Assembly (NCBI GenBank): GCA_946479055.1
Contig: CAMLEX010000386.1
Location: forward strand, 1 to 5,384
DNA: 5,384 nucleotides
Direction: 5' to 3'
From: an uncultured Bacteroidota bacterium
GTDB lineage: Bacteria; Bacteroidota; Bacteroidia; Chitinophagales; Chitinophagaceae
Part shown: piece after piece, positions 1-5,384 of the stretch
Numbering within the stretch: the first letter of the stretch is position 1
How the letters are laid out: every line of letters starts with the position of its first letter
Program-made: the position numbers and the translations under genes
The notes under the pieces: model-generated
The model's database searches: none
What the model was told of the DNA's origin: nothing
Seen by the model: only the letters and a program-made list of their open reading frames with translations

Positions 1-437
1 ATGGATACCAGTTAAAACAGGGTGCAACAGCATTAACAGAATCCTGGCAGGCCTATCCTTCCGTTTCTAACAATCATTTTATGCTGGGTCATTTAATGGA
101 ATGGTTTTATTCGGGACTGGCGGGTATTAAACAGGTAAAAGGATCAGTAGCATATAAAGAAATTGAAATAAGACCCGAACCAGTTGGCGATATTACTTCA
201 GCAAAAGCCAGTTACCATTCTTCCTATGGATTAATTGTAAGTGACTGGAAAAAACAAGGAAGTAATTTTGAATTAAAAGTAGAAATACCTGTCAATACGA
301 TATCTACGGTTTATCTTCCTGCCAATAAATCATCTGTTGTAAAAGTGAATGGAGAAAATGCAGACGATATGATTTATAAAAATGGAAAAGCGGTTATAAA
401 ACGCGGGTCAGGAATTTATCATTTTACGGTACAATAA
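1..437 (+). CDS. GH78-type alpha-L-rhamnosidase, C-terminal part (5' end outside window)
   Basis: The frame is open from the window edge (first whole codon at 3) to a TAA at 435-437, leaving 144 residues of a longer protein. Alpha-L-rhamnosidases of family GH78 hydrolyse terminal rhamnose from plant glycans and glycosides. The fragment starts in the last part of the (alpha/alpha)6 barrel: GATALTESW (residues 7-15) matches the family's G-x-T-(T/S)-x-x-E-x-W segment. Its Glu13 lies about 131 residues from the C-terminus, where GH78 enzymes carry the presumed catalytic base. SNNHFMLGHLMEWFYSGLAGI-like residues (22-42) match the conserved S-x-NH...G...EW-Y..LAGI helix. Residues ~50-140 fit the C-terminal beta-sandwich, with the typical A-S-Y-x-S-x-Y-G-x-I-x-S-x-W strand pair at 69-82. 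The next gene begins 9 bases after the stop, so co-transcription is likely. Family assignment is from remembered motifs; the signal peptide and N-terminal domains cannot be seen. Confidence 0.85.
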   Translation, partial: GYQLKQGATALTESWQAYPSVSNNHFMLGHLMEWFYSGLAGIKQVKGSVAYKEIEIRPEPVGDITSAKASYHSSYGLIVSDWKKQGSNFELKVEIPVNTISTVYLPANKSSVVKVNGENADDMIYKNGKAVIKRGSGIYHFTVQ

Positions 438-446
438 AAAAAATTG

Positions 447-1460
447 ATGAAAGCGTTAGTTTGTAAACAACCAGGATCGTTTCAGTATATAACAAAAGAA
501 AAACCTTTATCAGAAAAAGGAAGGGCCATTTTAAAAATAAAAAGGATTGGCATCTGTGGTACGGATCTTCATGCCTTTGAAGGAACCCAACCTTATTTTG
601 AATACCCAAGAATATTAGGGCATGAATTGGCAGCAGAGATAGTAGCGATAGAACCTAATGATCAGTTTTCAGTAGGCGATAAGGTTACATTCATTCCTTA
701 TTTCAATTGCGGCGAATGTGTTGCCTGCCGTAATGGGCTTACCAATTGCTGTGTCAACATGAAAGTTTTTGGCGTGCACATTGATGGTGGTATGTCCGAA
801 TATATTTCTGTGCCAGTTCAATATTTGATCAATGGAAATGAGCTGAGTTTTGATGAATTGGCGCTGGTTGAACCACTGGCCATTGGTGCACACAGCATCC
901 GCAGGGCGGCAGTAAGGCAGGGTGAATTCGTGCTGGTGATCGGGGCGGGTCCCATTGGATTGGGCGTGATGGAATTTGCAAGAATAGCCGGTGGCCAGGT
1001 GATTGCGATGGATGTAAATGAAAAACGTCTCGCCTTTTGCAAAGAAAAATTAAATGTAAAGCACACGATCAATCCGCTAGCAGCAGATACCGTGAAAGAG
1101 TTGCAGCTCATCACCAACAAGGATATGCCAACCGTGGTGATTGATGCCACCGGAAATTTAAAAGCGATTAATACTGCTTTTCAATATATGGCACATGGGG
1201 CAAGATATGTGCTGGTGGGTTTGCAAAAAACGGAAATAAGTTTTAGCCACCCTGAGTTTCATAAAAGAGAAGCTACGCTGATGAGCAGCAGGAATGCGAC
1301 AAGACAAGATTTTGATCATGTGCTTAATTGTATGAAACAAAAATGGGTTGACCCGGCCACATATATCACGCACCGGGTGCATTTCGATGAAGTAAAGACA
1401 AATTTTGAAAGTTGGCTGGTACCGGCGAACGGTGTGATAAAGGCCATGGTGGAACTGTAG
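447..1460 (+). CDS. Zinc-dependent medium-chain alcohol/polyol dehydrogenase, LgoD-like
   Basis: A 337-residue cytoplasmic NAD(P)-dependent dehydrogenase of the MDR superfamily (Tdh/sorbitol dehydrogenase type), full length for the family. The GroES-like domain has catalytic zinc ligands Cys37 (GICGTD), His59 (GHE) and probably Glu142 (VEPLA). The structural zinc lobe has Cys88, Cys91, Cys94 and Cys102 with CxxCxxCx7C spacing. The Rossmann domain carries GAGPIG at 166-171 and an Asp at the end of beta-2 (Asp189), which favours NAD over NADP. The stretches HAFEGTQPYFEYPRILGHE, NGLTNCC, GVHIDGG and FHKREATLMSSRNAT closely resemble E. coli L-galactonate 5-dehydrogenase (LgoD/YjjN) as I remember it. 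A sugar acid or deoxy-sugar acid is therefore a reasonable substrate guess, but unproven. The start is ATG at 447; an in-frame TTG directly before it (444) is less likely. No clear Shine-Dalgarno is visible, only an A-run. It follows the rhamnosidase by 9 bases and precedes the aldo/keto reductase by 41, suggesting one operon. Confidence 0.93.
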   Translation: MKALVCKQPGSFQYITKEKPLSEKGRAILKIKRIGICGTDLHAFEGTQPYFEYPRILGHELAAEIVAIEPNDQFSVGDKVTFIPYFNCGECVACRNGLTNCCVNMKVFGVHIDGGMSEYISVPVQYLINGNELSFDELALVEPLAIGAHSIRRAAVRQGEFVLVIGAGPIGLGVMEFARIAGGQVIAMDVNEKRLAFCKEKLNVKHTINPLAADTVKELQLITNKDMPTVVIDATGNLKAINTAFQYMAHGARYVLVGLQKTEISFSHPEFHKREATLMSSRNATRQDFDHVLNCMKQKWVDPATYITHRVHFDEVKTNFESWLVPANGVIKAMVEL

Positions 1461-1501
1461 CTTTTAATCTATTCATTAACGACAATAGAAATAAAAAAAA
1501 T

Positions 1502-2488
1502 ATGGAATATAGAATCTTAGGAAAAACAGGTTTCAACGTATCCGTCATCAGCCTCGGCACCTGGCAGGTGGGTGGTAAATGGGGAAGCAATTTCGATAAT
1601 AAAAATGCAGAAGAAATCCTGAATACCGCCATTGATAGCGGGATCAATTTTATCGATACAGCTGATGTTTACAGCGATGGTGAAAGTGAGAAAGCCATTG
1701 GGAGATTTCTTAAAACAAGGAAAGAAAAAATTTATGTGGCTACAAAATGCGGCCGCCAGATACAACCACACATCAATGAAGGTTACAAACCTGATGTGTT
1801 GAGGAAATATGTACAAGATAGTTTACAGCGGCTGCAAATTGAAACTATCGACCTTGTACAACTACATTGCCCGCCAACGCAGGTGTACTATCGGCCGGAG
1901 ATCTTTGAATTATTTGACCGGTTAAAACAGGAAGGCAAAATTCAGCACCTGGGTGTAAGTGTAGAAAAAGTAGAAGAGGCAATTAAAGCGATAGAGTTTG
2001 ACAACGTCACTTCGGTGCAGATCATTTTTAATATGTTTCGCCAGCGGCCAGCCGACTTGTTTTTTGACCTGGCAAAAAAGAAAAATGTCGGCGTTATTGT
2101 AAGAGTGCCCCTCGCCAGCGGTTTGTTAACCGGAACCTTCACCGCTCAAACAGAATTTCAAAGTGGCGACCATCGTCATTTCAATCGTAACGGTGAATCG
2201 TTTGACAAAGGTGAAACCTTTTCCGGTATTGATTACACAACAGGTTTGAAGGCTGTAGAAGAATTAAAAAGAATATTTCCAGCCAATAAAAACTTAGCTG
2301 CCGTTGCACTCAAATGGATCATGCAGTTTGAACAGGTTAGTACAATCATACCCGGGGCATCGAGGCCGGCTCAAGTGCTGAACAACCTCGGCGCATTAGA
2401 AGAAGATTTAATTACCGATGAGCAGTTGAGCGAGGTGAAAGCCATTTATGAAAAATTCATTAAGCCGTCGGTTCATCCGTTATGGTAA
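1502..2488 (+). CDS. Aldo/keto reductase
   Basis: A 328-residue NAD(P)(H)-dependent oxidoreductase of the aldo/keto reductase (beta/alpha)8-barrel superfamily, normal length, cytoplasmic (no signal peptide). The N-terminus MEYRILGKTGFNVSVISLGT is the usual AKR opening. The catalytic tetrad is Asp52 (FIDTAD), Tyr57 (DVYSDGESE), Lys82 (VATKCG) and His122 (LVQLHCP). The segments GVSVE (151-155), QIIFNMFRQRP (173-183), RVPLASGLLTG (201-211) and the cofactor-phosphate loop IPGASRPAQVLNN (283-295) place it with the broad YhdN/IolS-like AKR group, whose members reduce sugars and small aldehydes or oxidise pyranoses. The start ATG at 1502 sits after an A-rich leader (AAAAAAAAT). The frame stays open upstream to an ATG at 1412 inside the dehydrogenase gene, but those residues do not resemble an AKR. 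Coupling with the zinc dehydrogenase suggests both act on the same sugar or its breakdown products, for example lactone-forming sugar oxidation or lactaldehyde handling. The exact substrate is not determined. Confidence 0.93.
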   Translation: MEYRILGKTGFNVSVISLGTWQVGGKWGSNFDNKNAEEILNTAIDSGINFIDTADVYSDGESEKAIGRFLKTRKEKIYVATKCGRQIQPHINEGYKPDVLRKYVQDSLQRLQIETIDLVQLHCPPTQVYYRPEIFELFDRLKQEGKIQHLGVSVEKVEEAIKAIEFDNVTSVQIIFNMFRQRPADLFFDLAKKKNVGVIVRVPLASGLLTGTFTAQTEFQSGDHRHFNRNGESFDKGETFSGIDYTTGLKAVEELKRIFPANKNLAAVALKWIMQFEQVSTIIPGASRPAQVLNNLGALEEDLITDEQLSEVKAIYEKFIKPSVHPLW

Positions 2489-2540
2489 GCAACCTGTATC
2501 GTTAAATATCCCTAGGCTCAAGAAAATATTCTTATCATTC

Positions 2541-2639
2541 ACTATCCTTCTTTCATCAGGGAAAAAGGGAAATATTACATTAACCGCAACCGGCGAAGGA
2601 TTGCAAGCACGTACTATAACCCTGAAAGCAAGCGATTAA
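2541..2639 (+). pseudogene. Remnant of a glycoside hydrolase C-terminal beta-sandwich domain (GH2-like)
   Basis: In one frame this stretch ends TILLSSGKKG-NITLTATGEGLQ-ARTITLKASD followed by TAA (2637-2639). The pattern S-x-G-K-x-G-x-I-x-(L/V)-x-A-x-x-x-G-L-x-(x)n-(T/V)-I-x-(L/I) is what I know from the extreme C-terminus of Bacteroidota GH2 beta-galactosidase-like enzymes and other glycosidases with a C-terminal Ig/Big-type domain. Nothing upstream extends the match. The open frame continues back only into the 3' end of the aldo/keto reductase in a different frame (ATG at 2448), giving a meaningless 63-codon reading frame with no signal peptide. I read this as the tail left after deletion of a larger gene, with the stop codon kept. 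The alternative is a chance resemblance or a small unrelated gene. The upstream boundary is approximate. Confidence 0.5.
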
Positions 2640-2725
2640 ACGGAGTAAATGAACGCAATCGTTCCCGGAAAAAAAATTGTATTCAAATAGTAAAATCTTC
2701 CATCTTTATAGTGAAACCTTACATT

Positions 2726-2754
2726 TTTGAGTGATAGGTGTACATGTACCTTTA
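2726..2754 (+). promoter_or_regulatory. Putative Bacteroidota -33/-7 promoter for the DUF3826-susC unit
   Basis: TTTG at 2726-2729 and TACCTTTA at 2747-2754 match the Bacteroidota primary-sigma consensus TTTG / TAnnTTTG (seven of eight in the -7 box), separated by 17 bases. Transcription would start near 2760, about 60 bases before the ATG at 2821 or about 160 before the alternative GTG at 2920. The position, just before the only clear unit boundary in the window, supports it. The match is by eye and such AT-rich motifs arise by chance. Confidence 0.4.
2740..2749. repeat. 10-bp perfect palindrome overlapping the putative -7 element (possible operator)
   Basis: GTACATGTAC is its own reverse complement. 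The flanks AGGT...ACCT also mirror each other if the G at 2740 is skipped, giving a nearly symmetric AGGT(G)TACATGTACCT. It overlaps the first three bases of the -7 box, a position where a bound regulator would compete with RNA polymerase. A regulator is not encoded in the window, so the operator role is a guess. Confidence 0.3.
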
Positions 2755-2759
2755 GCATG

Positions 2760-2793
2760 ATGAATGAATAACCTTGCCCTGACGATCATTCAT
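2760..2793. repeat. AT-rich inverted repeat in the DUF3826 leader
   Basis: ATGAATGA (2760-2767) pairs with TCATTCAT (2786-2793), an 8-bp stem with an 18-base loop, followed by a T-run to 2797. It would lie at the start of the transcript from the putative promoter. The stem has only two G-C pairs and the loop is long, so it is a weak hairpin. It could be an attenuator-like leader element, a binding site, or chance. Confidence 0.2.
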
Positions 2794-2820
2794 TTTTACT
2801 AACGATAAAACGCTTACTGC

Positions 2821-3606
2821 ATGAAACGGTTTCTGATTGTTGCCAGACATTATTTTTTTAAAAAATTATTACCTGCCCGGGTAAGCACTACAGTTTTTTT
2901 TACATTCCCACTCAATTTAGTGACTCTTAAAAAATCAATTGTCTTAGCAGCTGTTCTTCTATCTATTAATATATATGGACAAGGAAACAACGACAAACAG
3001 CAAACTGAATATAAGAATGCAATCAAAGAAAGATCGGCGAAGATCATAAACACATTAGGCATTGCCGATTCAGGTAAGTACAAAGCTGTACTTGATGAAT
3101 TGATGAATCAATATTTCGGCCTCAATACAATACATGAGCAAAATAAAACAGCGATCGCTGAAATAAAGAAAAAATCATTGTCAAAAGAAGAAGCGGAACA
3201 AGCCATTAAAAAAGAGGAAGAAAAAAGATCTTCACTATTGTTGCAGCAGCACGCCACGTTTATTGCTCATTTAAAAAAGAGCTTAACGGAAGACCAGTTG
3301 GAAAAAGTAAAAGATGGGATGACATACAGAGTTTTCCCAATCACTTATGCTGGCTACCAGGACATGCTCACCAACCTGACTGTGGAACAAAAAAACCAGA
3401 TCTACACATGGCTGAAAGAGGCAAGGGAATTAGCAATGGATGAGGGGTCATCAGAAAGAAAACACCAGGTATTTGGCAAATACAAAGGAAAGATCAATAA
3501 CTACTTATCTGCAGCTGGTTATAATATGAAAAAAGAAGGAGAGGAATGGCAGAAGAGAATAAAGGAAAGGGAAGCTGCAAAAAAAGGAACTAACAACCAA
3601 TTATAA
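2821..3606 (+). CDS. DUF3826-like secreted protein (putative sugar-binding)
   Basis: The product is 261 residues from ATG 2821, ending with TAA at 3604-3606. It resembles the DUF3826 family of Bacteroidota, described as putative sugar-binding and usually met in pectin or other plant-glycan loci. Matching features are YKNAIKERSAKIINTLGI (64-81), NQYFGLNTIHEQN (96-108), YAGYQDMLTNLT (176-187), LKEARELAMDEGSSERKHQVF (198-218) and KYKGKINNYLSAAGYNM (220-236). The protein is mostly helical and very Lys/Glu-rich (120-140 and 237-256 look coiled-coil-like). A clean signal peptide, TLKKSIVLAAVLLSINIYG, lies at residues 35-53, not at the N-terminus. An in-frame GTG at 2920 (residue 34) would give a 228-residue protein that begins exactly there, and may be the true start. 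The 33-residue extension is hydrophobic/basic and is encoded by T- and A-homopolymers (T7A6 at 2853-2865, T8 at 2894-2901), more like leader DNA. The gene is followed after 40 bases by the SusC gene, probably in one operon. Its biochemical role is unknown. Confidence 0.8.
   Translation: MKRFLIVARHYFFKKLLPARVSTTVFFTFPLNLVTLKKSIVLAAVLLSINIYGQGNNDKQQTEYKNAIKERSAKIINTLGIADSGKYKAVLDELMNQYFGLNTIHEQNKTAIAEIKKKSLSKEEAEQAIKKEEEKRSSLLLQQHATFIAHLKKSLTEDQLEKVKDGMTYRVFPITYAGYQDMLTNLTVEQKNQIYTWLKEARELAMDEGSSERKHQVFGKYKGKINNYLSAAGYNMKKEGEEWQKRIKEREAAKKGTNNQL
2920..2922 (+). other. Alternative GTG start codon of the DUF3826-like gene
   Basis: Starting here gives M-TLKKSIVLAAVLLSINIYG-QGNN: two lysines, a ~12-residue hydrophobic core and a small residue before Gln, the usual layout of a Bacteroidota Sec signal peptide with cleavage before QG. 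The ATG at 2821 places this signal 34 residues inside the protein. No Shine-Dalgarno supports either start, as is usual in this phylum, so the choice rests on the signal peptide. Confidence 0.5.
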
Positions 3607-3646
3607 AAAACAACTAACTGTTTAATTTTAAAAATAACACAGCCAT

Positions 3647-5384
3647 ATGAACTTAAAACGACTTGCTGCCAGGTTGGGTGTCTTACTGCTATTCTTATGC
3701 ACCCAACTTTTCTCCTATGCGCAGGAGAAAACCATTACCGGTAGTGTGGTAGACCAACAGACTGGTAAGCCCATGGAAGGAGTTAACGTCCGGATAAAAA
3801 ATACTTCTAATGGTACTACAACCAATGACAAAGGTGAGTTCACTATTAAAGTCCCTTCAAGTGAGTCAATAGTTACTATTACCTATGTAGGTTATATGGT
3901 CTATGAAACTAAGGTAGGTACAGGTTCATTACAAAAGATACAATTAAGCACCGTCGATAAATCGCTGGAGGATGTAGTTGTTGTGGGTTATGGATCACAA
4001 AAAAGAAGTCATTTAACTGGCTCGGTTGGAACTATTGAAATGAAAAACATCCAAGATCTGCCAGTAGGTAATTTATCTGAAGCATTAAAAGGACAAATTG
4101 TTGGTGTAGGAGTATCAGGTGGATTTTCCCGGCCAGGTGAACCTGCAAGTATAACTATCAGGAACCCGATATATTTTTCTAAAGATGGTGGTTCAAAAGA
4201 GCCGCTCTATGTAATAGATGACATAATACGTACAAAAGCCGATTTTGATTTATTAGACGCAACTGAAGTTGAAAATATTTCAGTGCTGAAAGATGCAGCA
4301 GCGGCTATTTATGGTATCCTGGGTTCAAATGGTGTTATCGTTATCAAAACTAAAAAAGGCAAATCCGGAACTACCAGTGTAAGTTATAATGCATCGTTTG
4401 GAATGTCAGACGCTCCCTTCATGCCGAAAATGATGAATGGGTATGAGCAAGCGGTTTATATGAATAGTTATCTGGGCGGTTCTAAAAACTGGGATACAGC
4501 GGCAACAGCAGCACTTGCTGGATATTATACACCTGACGAACTTGATCACTTTAAAACTCATAATTATGATTGGTTGTCGCAGGCATGGCAAACGGCTACT
4601 GAAACCCGCCATACACTCAATATTTCAGGCGGTTCAGATAAGGCTACTTATTTTGCAGGGTTCAGCTATAATTCTCAGAACAGTAATTTTGATGGCTTGG
4701 GCTATAAAAGATATTCTTTCAGAGCCAGCAGTGATATAAAACTTACTACGGGTTTGAAACTCGGCTTGTCTTTGAGCGGGAATTTGGCTGACAGAAAAAA
4801 TACATTTAATAAACAGGGGAACGAAAGCCTGGATAACGATTGGAAAACACTTGTTGGTGAATCACAGTTTAACCCGTCGCATATAAACGGCTTACCCATT
4901 TTAATACCAGGCGCAGGCACCAGTTCAAATATCAATACCTACCATTATTTTGCGGTACATGATCTTGACAACTACACCAGTTCTTATAACACAGGGATAA
5001 ACTTCCAGGGACAATTGTCTTATGAGGTACCCTTTATAAAAGGTTTGAGAGCTGCCGTAAATTTCAATAAAAATATTGCTAATTCCTGGGGCAAACAGTA
5101 CGGTACAAAGTATAATGTTTACGATTTCAACAAACTAGGTGAACATGGTCATATTTTAGGTGACTCTGTTTTAAGATCATATACATGGAGTAACGGCGAC
5201 AGGGTAAGGCTTAATCCTACCATAGTCAGGAATTATCAATTAAATGCAACGGTTAACTATGACCGGACTTTTGGAAAACACCAGGTCGGTGCATTGTTTG
5301 GATATGAACAAAGCGAATCATTTGCCGATGGTGTGGCAGGACAGATCGATGGTGTTGTAGTTGGTGGATTGGACAATCAGAATT
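3647..5384 (+). CDS. SusC/RagA-family TonB-dependent outer-membrane transporter (3' end outside window)
   Basis: The frame is open from ATG 3647 to the window end (579 codons); full SusC proteins are about 1000 residues or more, so a little over half is present. It imports oligosaccharides across the outer membrane with a SusD-like lipoprotein lid, powered by TonB-ExbBD. Residues 1-25 are a signal peptide (cleavage likely after SYA, before QEK). Residues ~27-103 are a carboxypeptidase-regulatory-like beta-sandwich (ITGSVVD...TGKPMEGVNV, TNDKGEFTI, ITYVGY). The SusC signature DVVVVGYGSQKRSHLTGSV at 109-127 leads into the plug (~128-240), with LSEALKGQIVGV, EPLYVIDD, VENISVLKDAAAAIYG and NGVIVIKTKKGKSG. 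Barrel strands follow from ~243 (SVSYNASFG, HTLNISGGSDKATYFAGFSY). The plug departs from the common form: IRNPIYF for IRG-x-x-S, IDD for IDG, and YGILGSNG for YGSRAANG. It lies 40 bases after the DUF3826 gene without a promoter of its own that I can see. A susD homologue should follow beyond the window. Confidence 0.95.
   Translation, partial: MNLKRLAARLGVLLLFLCTQLFSYAQEKTITGSVVDQQTGKPMEGVNVRIKNTSNGTTTNDKGEFTIKVPSSESIVTITYVGYMVYETKVGTGSLQKIQLSTVDKSLEDVVVVGYGSQKRSHLTGSVGTIEMKNIQDLPVGNLSEALKGQIVGVGVSGGFSRPGEPASITIRNPIYFSKDGGSKEPLYVIDDIIRTKADFDLLDATEVENISVLKDAAAAIYGILGSNGVIVIKTKKGKSGTTSVSYNASFGMSDAPFMPKMMNGYEQAVYMNSYLGGSKNWDTAATAALAGYYTPDELDHFKTHNYDWLSQAWQTATETRHTLNISGGSDKATYFAGFSYNSQNSNFDGLGYKRYSFRASSDIKLTTGLKLGLSLSGNLADRKNTFNKQGNESLDNDWKTLVGESQFNPSHINGLPILIPGAGTSSNINTYHYFAVHDLDNYTSSYNTGINFQGQLSYEVPFIKGLRAAVNFNKNIANSWGKQYGTKYNVYDFNKLGEHGHILGDSVLRSYTWSNGDRVRLNPTIVRNYQLNATVNYDRTFGKHQVGALFGYEQSESFADGVAGQIDGVVVGGLDNQN

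Larger units (their letters stand above)
2489..2820. other. Intergenic region, 332 bases, no intact gene
   Basis: This gap separates the enzyme operon from the DUF3826/SusC unit. I see a short glycosidase-like remnant in its first half (about 2541-2639), a putative Bacteroidota promoter with an overlapping palindrome near 2726-2754, and an AT-rich inverted repeat at 2760-2793. No strong GC-rich rho-independent terminator follows the aldo/keto reductase. The best small hairpin near the remnant's end is GAACG/CGTTC (2651-2664, 5-bp stem), with an A-run rather than a T-run after it. No tRNA or other recognisable RNA was found by eye. Confidence 0.6.

Noticed and set aside
669..1382. Reverse-strand open frames opposite the zinc dehydrogenase
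   Set aside because: They are antisense to a fully convincing enzyme gene and encode no recognisable motifs.
1412..1501. Upstream ATG that would extend the aldo/keto reductase by 30 residues into the dehydrogenase gene
   Set aside because: The added residues do not resemble an AKR N-terminus, while the ATG at 1502 starts precisely at the canonical MEYRILGKTG opening.
2448..2639. 63-codon open frame starting inside the aldo/keto reductase as an independent gene
   Set aside because: Its first third is out-of-frame aldo/keto reductase sequence and it has no signal peptide or recognisable domain start. Only its last ~30 codons look protein-like, which fits a remnant better.
2651..2664. GAACG-CAAT-CGTTC hairpin as a rho-independent terminator for the enzyme operon
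   Set aside because: The stem is only 5 bp and is followed by an A-run (2669-2676), not a T-run, on the + strand, so it does not fit a terminator in that direction.
2853..2865. T7A6 tract as a regulatory bend or promoter UP-like element
   Set aside because: It sits downstream of the putative promoter and has no nearby -33/-7 match; homopolymers of this length are common in AT-rich Bacteroidota DNA.
4406..4935. Open frames on both strands (68, 74 and 77 codons) within 4406-4935
   Set aside because: They lie inside the SusC gene, whose frame is continuous with clear family motifs; they are shadows in other frames.
1..5384. Defence system, CRISPR array, mobile element or other novel system
   Set aside because: No direct-repeat arrays, transposase, integrase, nuclease or toxin motifs were seen; every large open frame fits carbohydrate use.

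Overview
The window looks like part of a carbohydrate-utilisation locus (PUL) from a Bacteroidota bacterium. The Chitinophagaceae or a close relative is the best guess. The reasons are a SusC/RagA-type TonB-dependent transporter, a DUF3826-like exported protein, AT-rich DNA with A-rich leaders instead of clear Shine-Dalgarno sites, and a possible Bacteroidota-type -33/-7 promoter. All genes lie on the + strand. No tRNA, rRNA, CRISPR array or insertion sequence was seen.

Left part (1-2488): the 3' end of a glycoside hydrolase that reads as a GH78 alpha-L-rhamnosidase is followed after 9 bases by a zinc-dependent medium-chain dehydrogenase (337 aa). After 41 bases comes an aldo/keto reductase (328 aa). 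The tight spacing suggests one operon in which a glycosidase releases a sugar, probably L-rhamnose or a related sugar, and two soluble oxidoreductases process it or a downstream acid or aldehyde. The dehydrogenase resembles the L-galactonate 5-dehydrogenase (LgoD/YjjN) branch, but the substrate cannot be read from sequence alone.

Middle (2489-2820): no intact gene. It holds a short stretch that reads like the last ~30 residues of a glycosidase C-terminal beta-sandwich domain, probably the scar of a lost gene. This is followed by a putative promoter whose -7 element overlaps a 10-bp perfect palindrome, and then a weak AT-rich inverted repeat in the leader.

Right part (2821-5384): a DUF3826-like secreted protein is followed after 40 bases by a SusC-like outer-membrane transporter that runs off the window end. 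This looks like the start of a second transcription unit, with a SusD-like gene expected beyond the window. Together the genes fit uptake and breakdown of a rhamnose-containing plant polysaccharide such as pectin or rhamnogalacturonan. That assignment is inferred from gene families and context.
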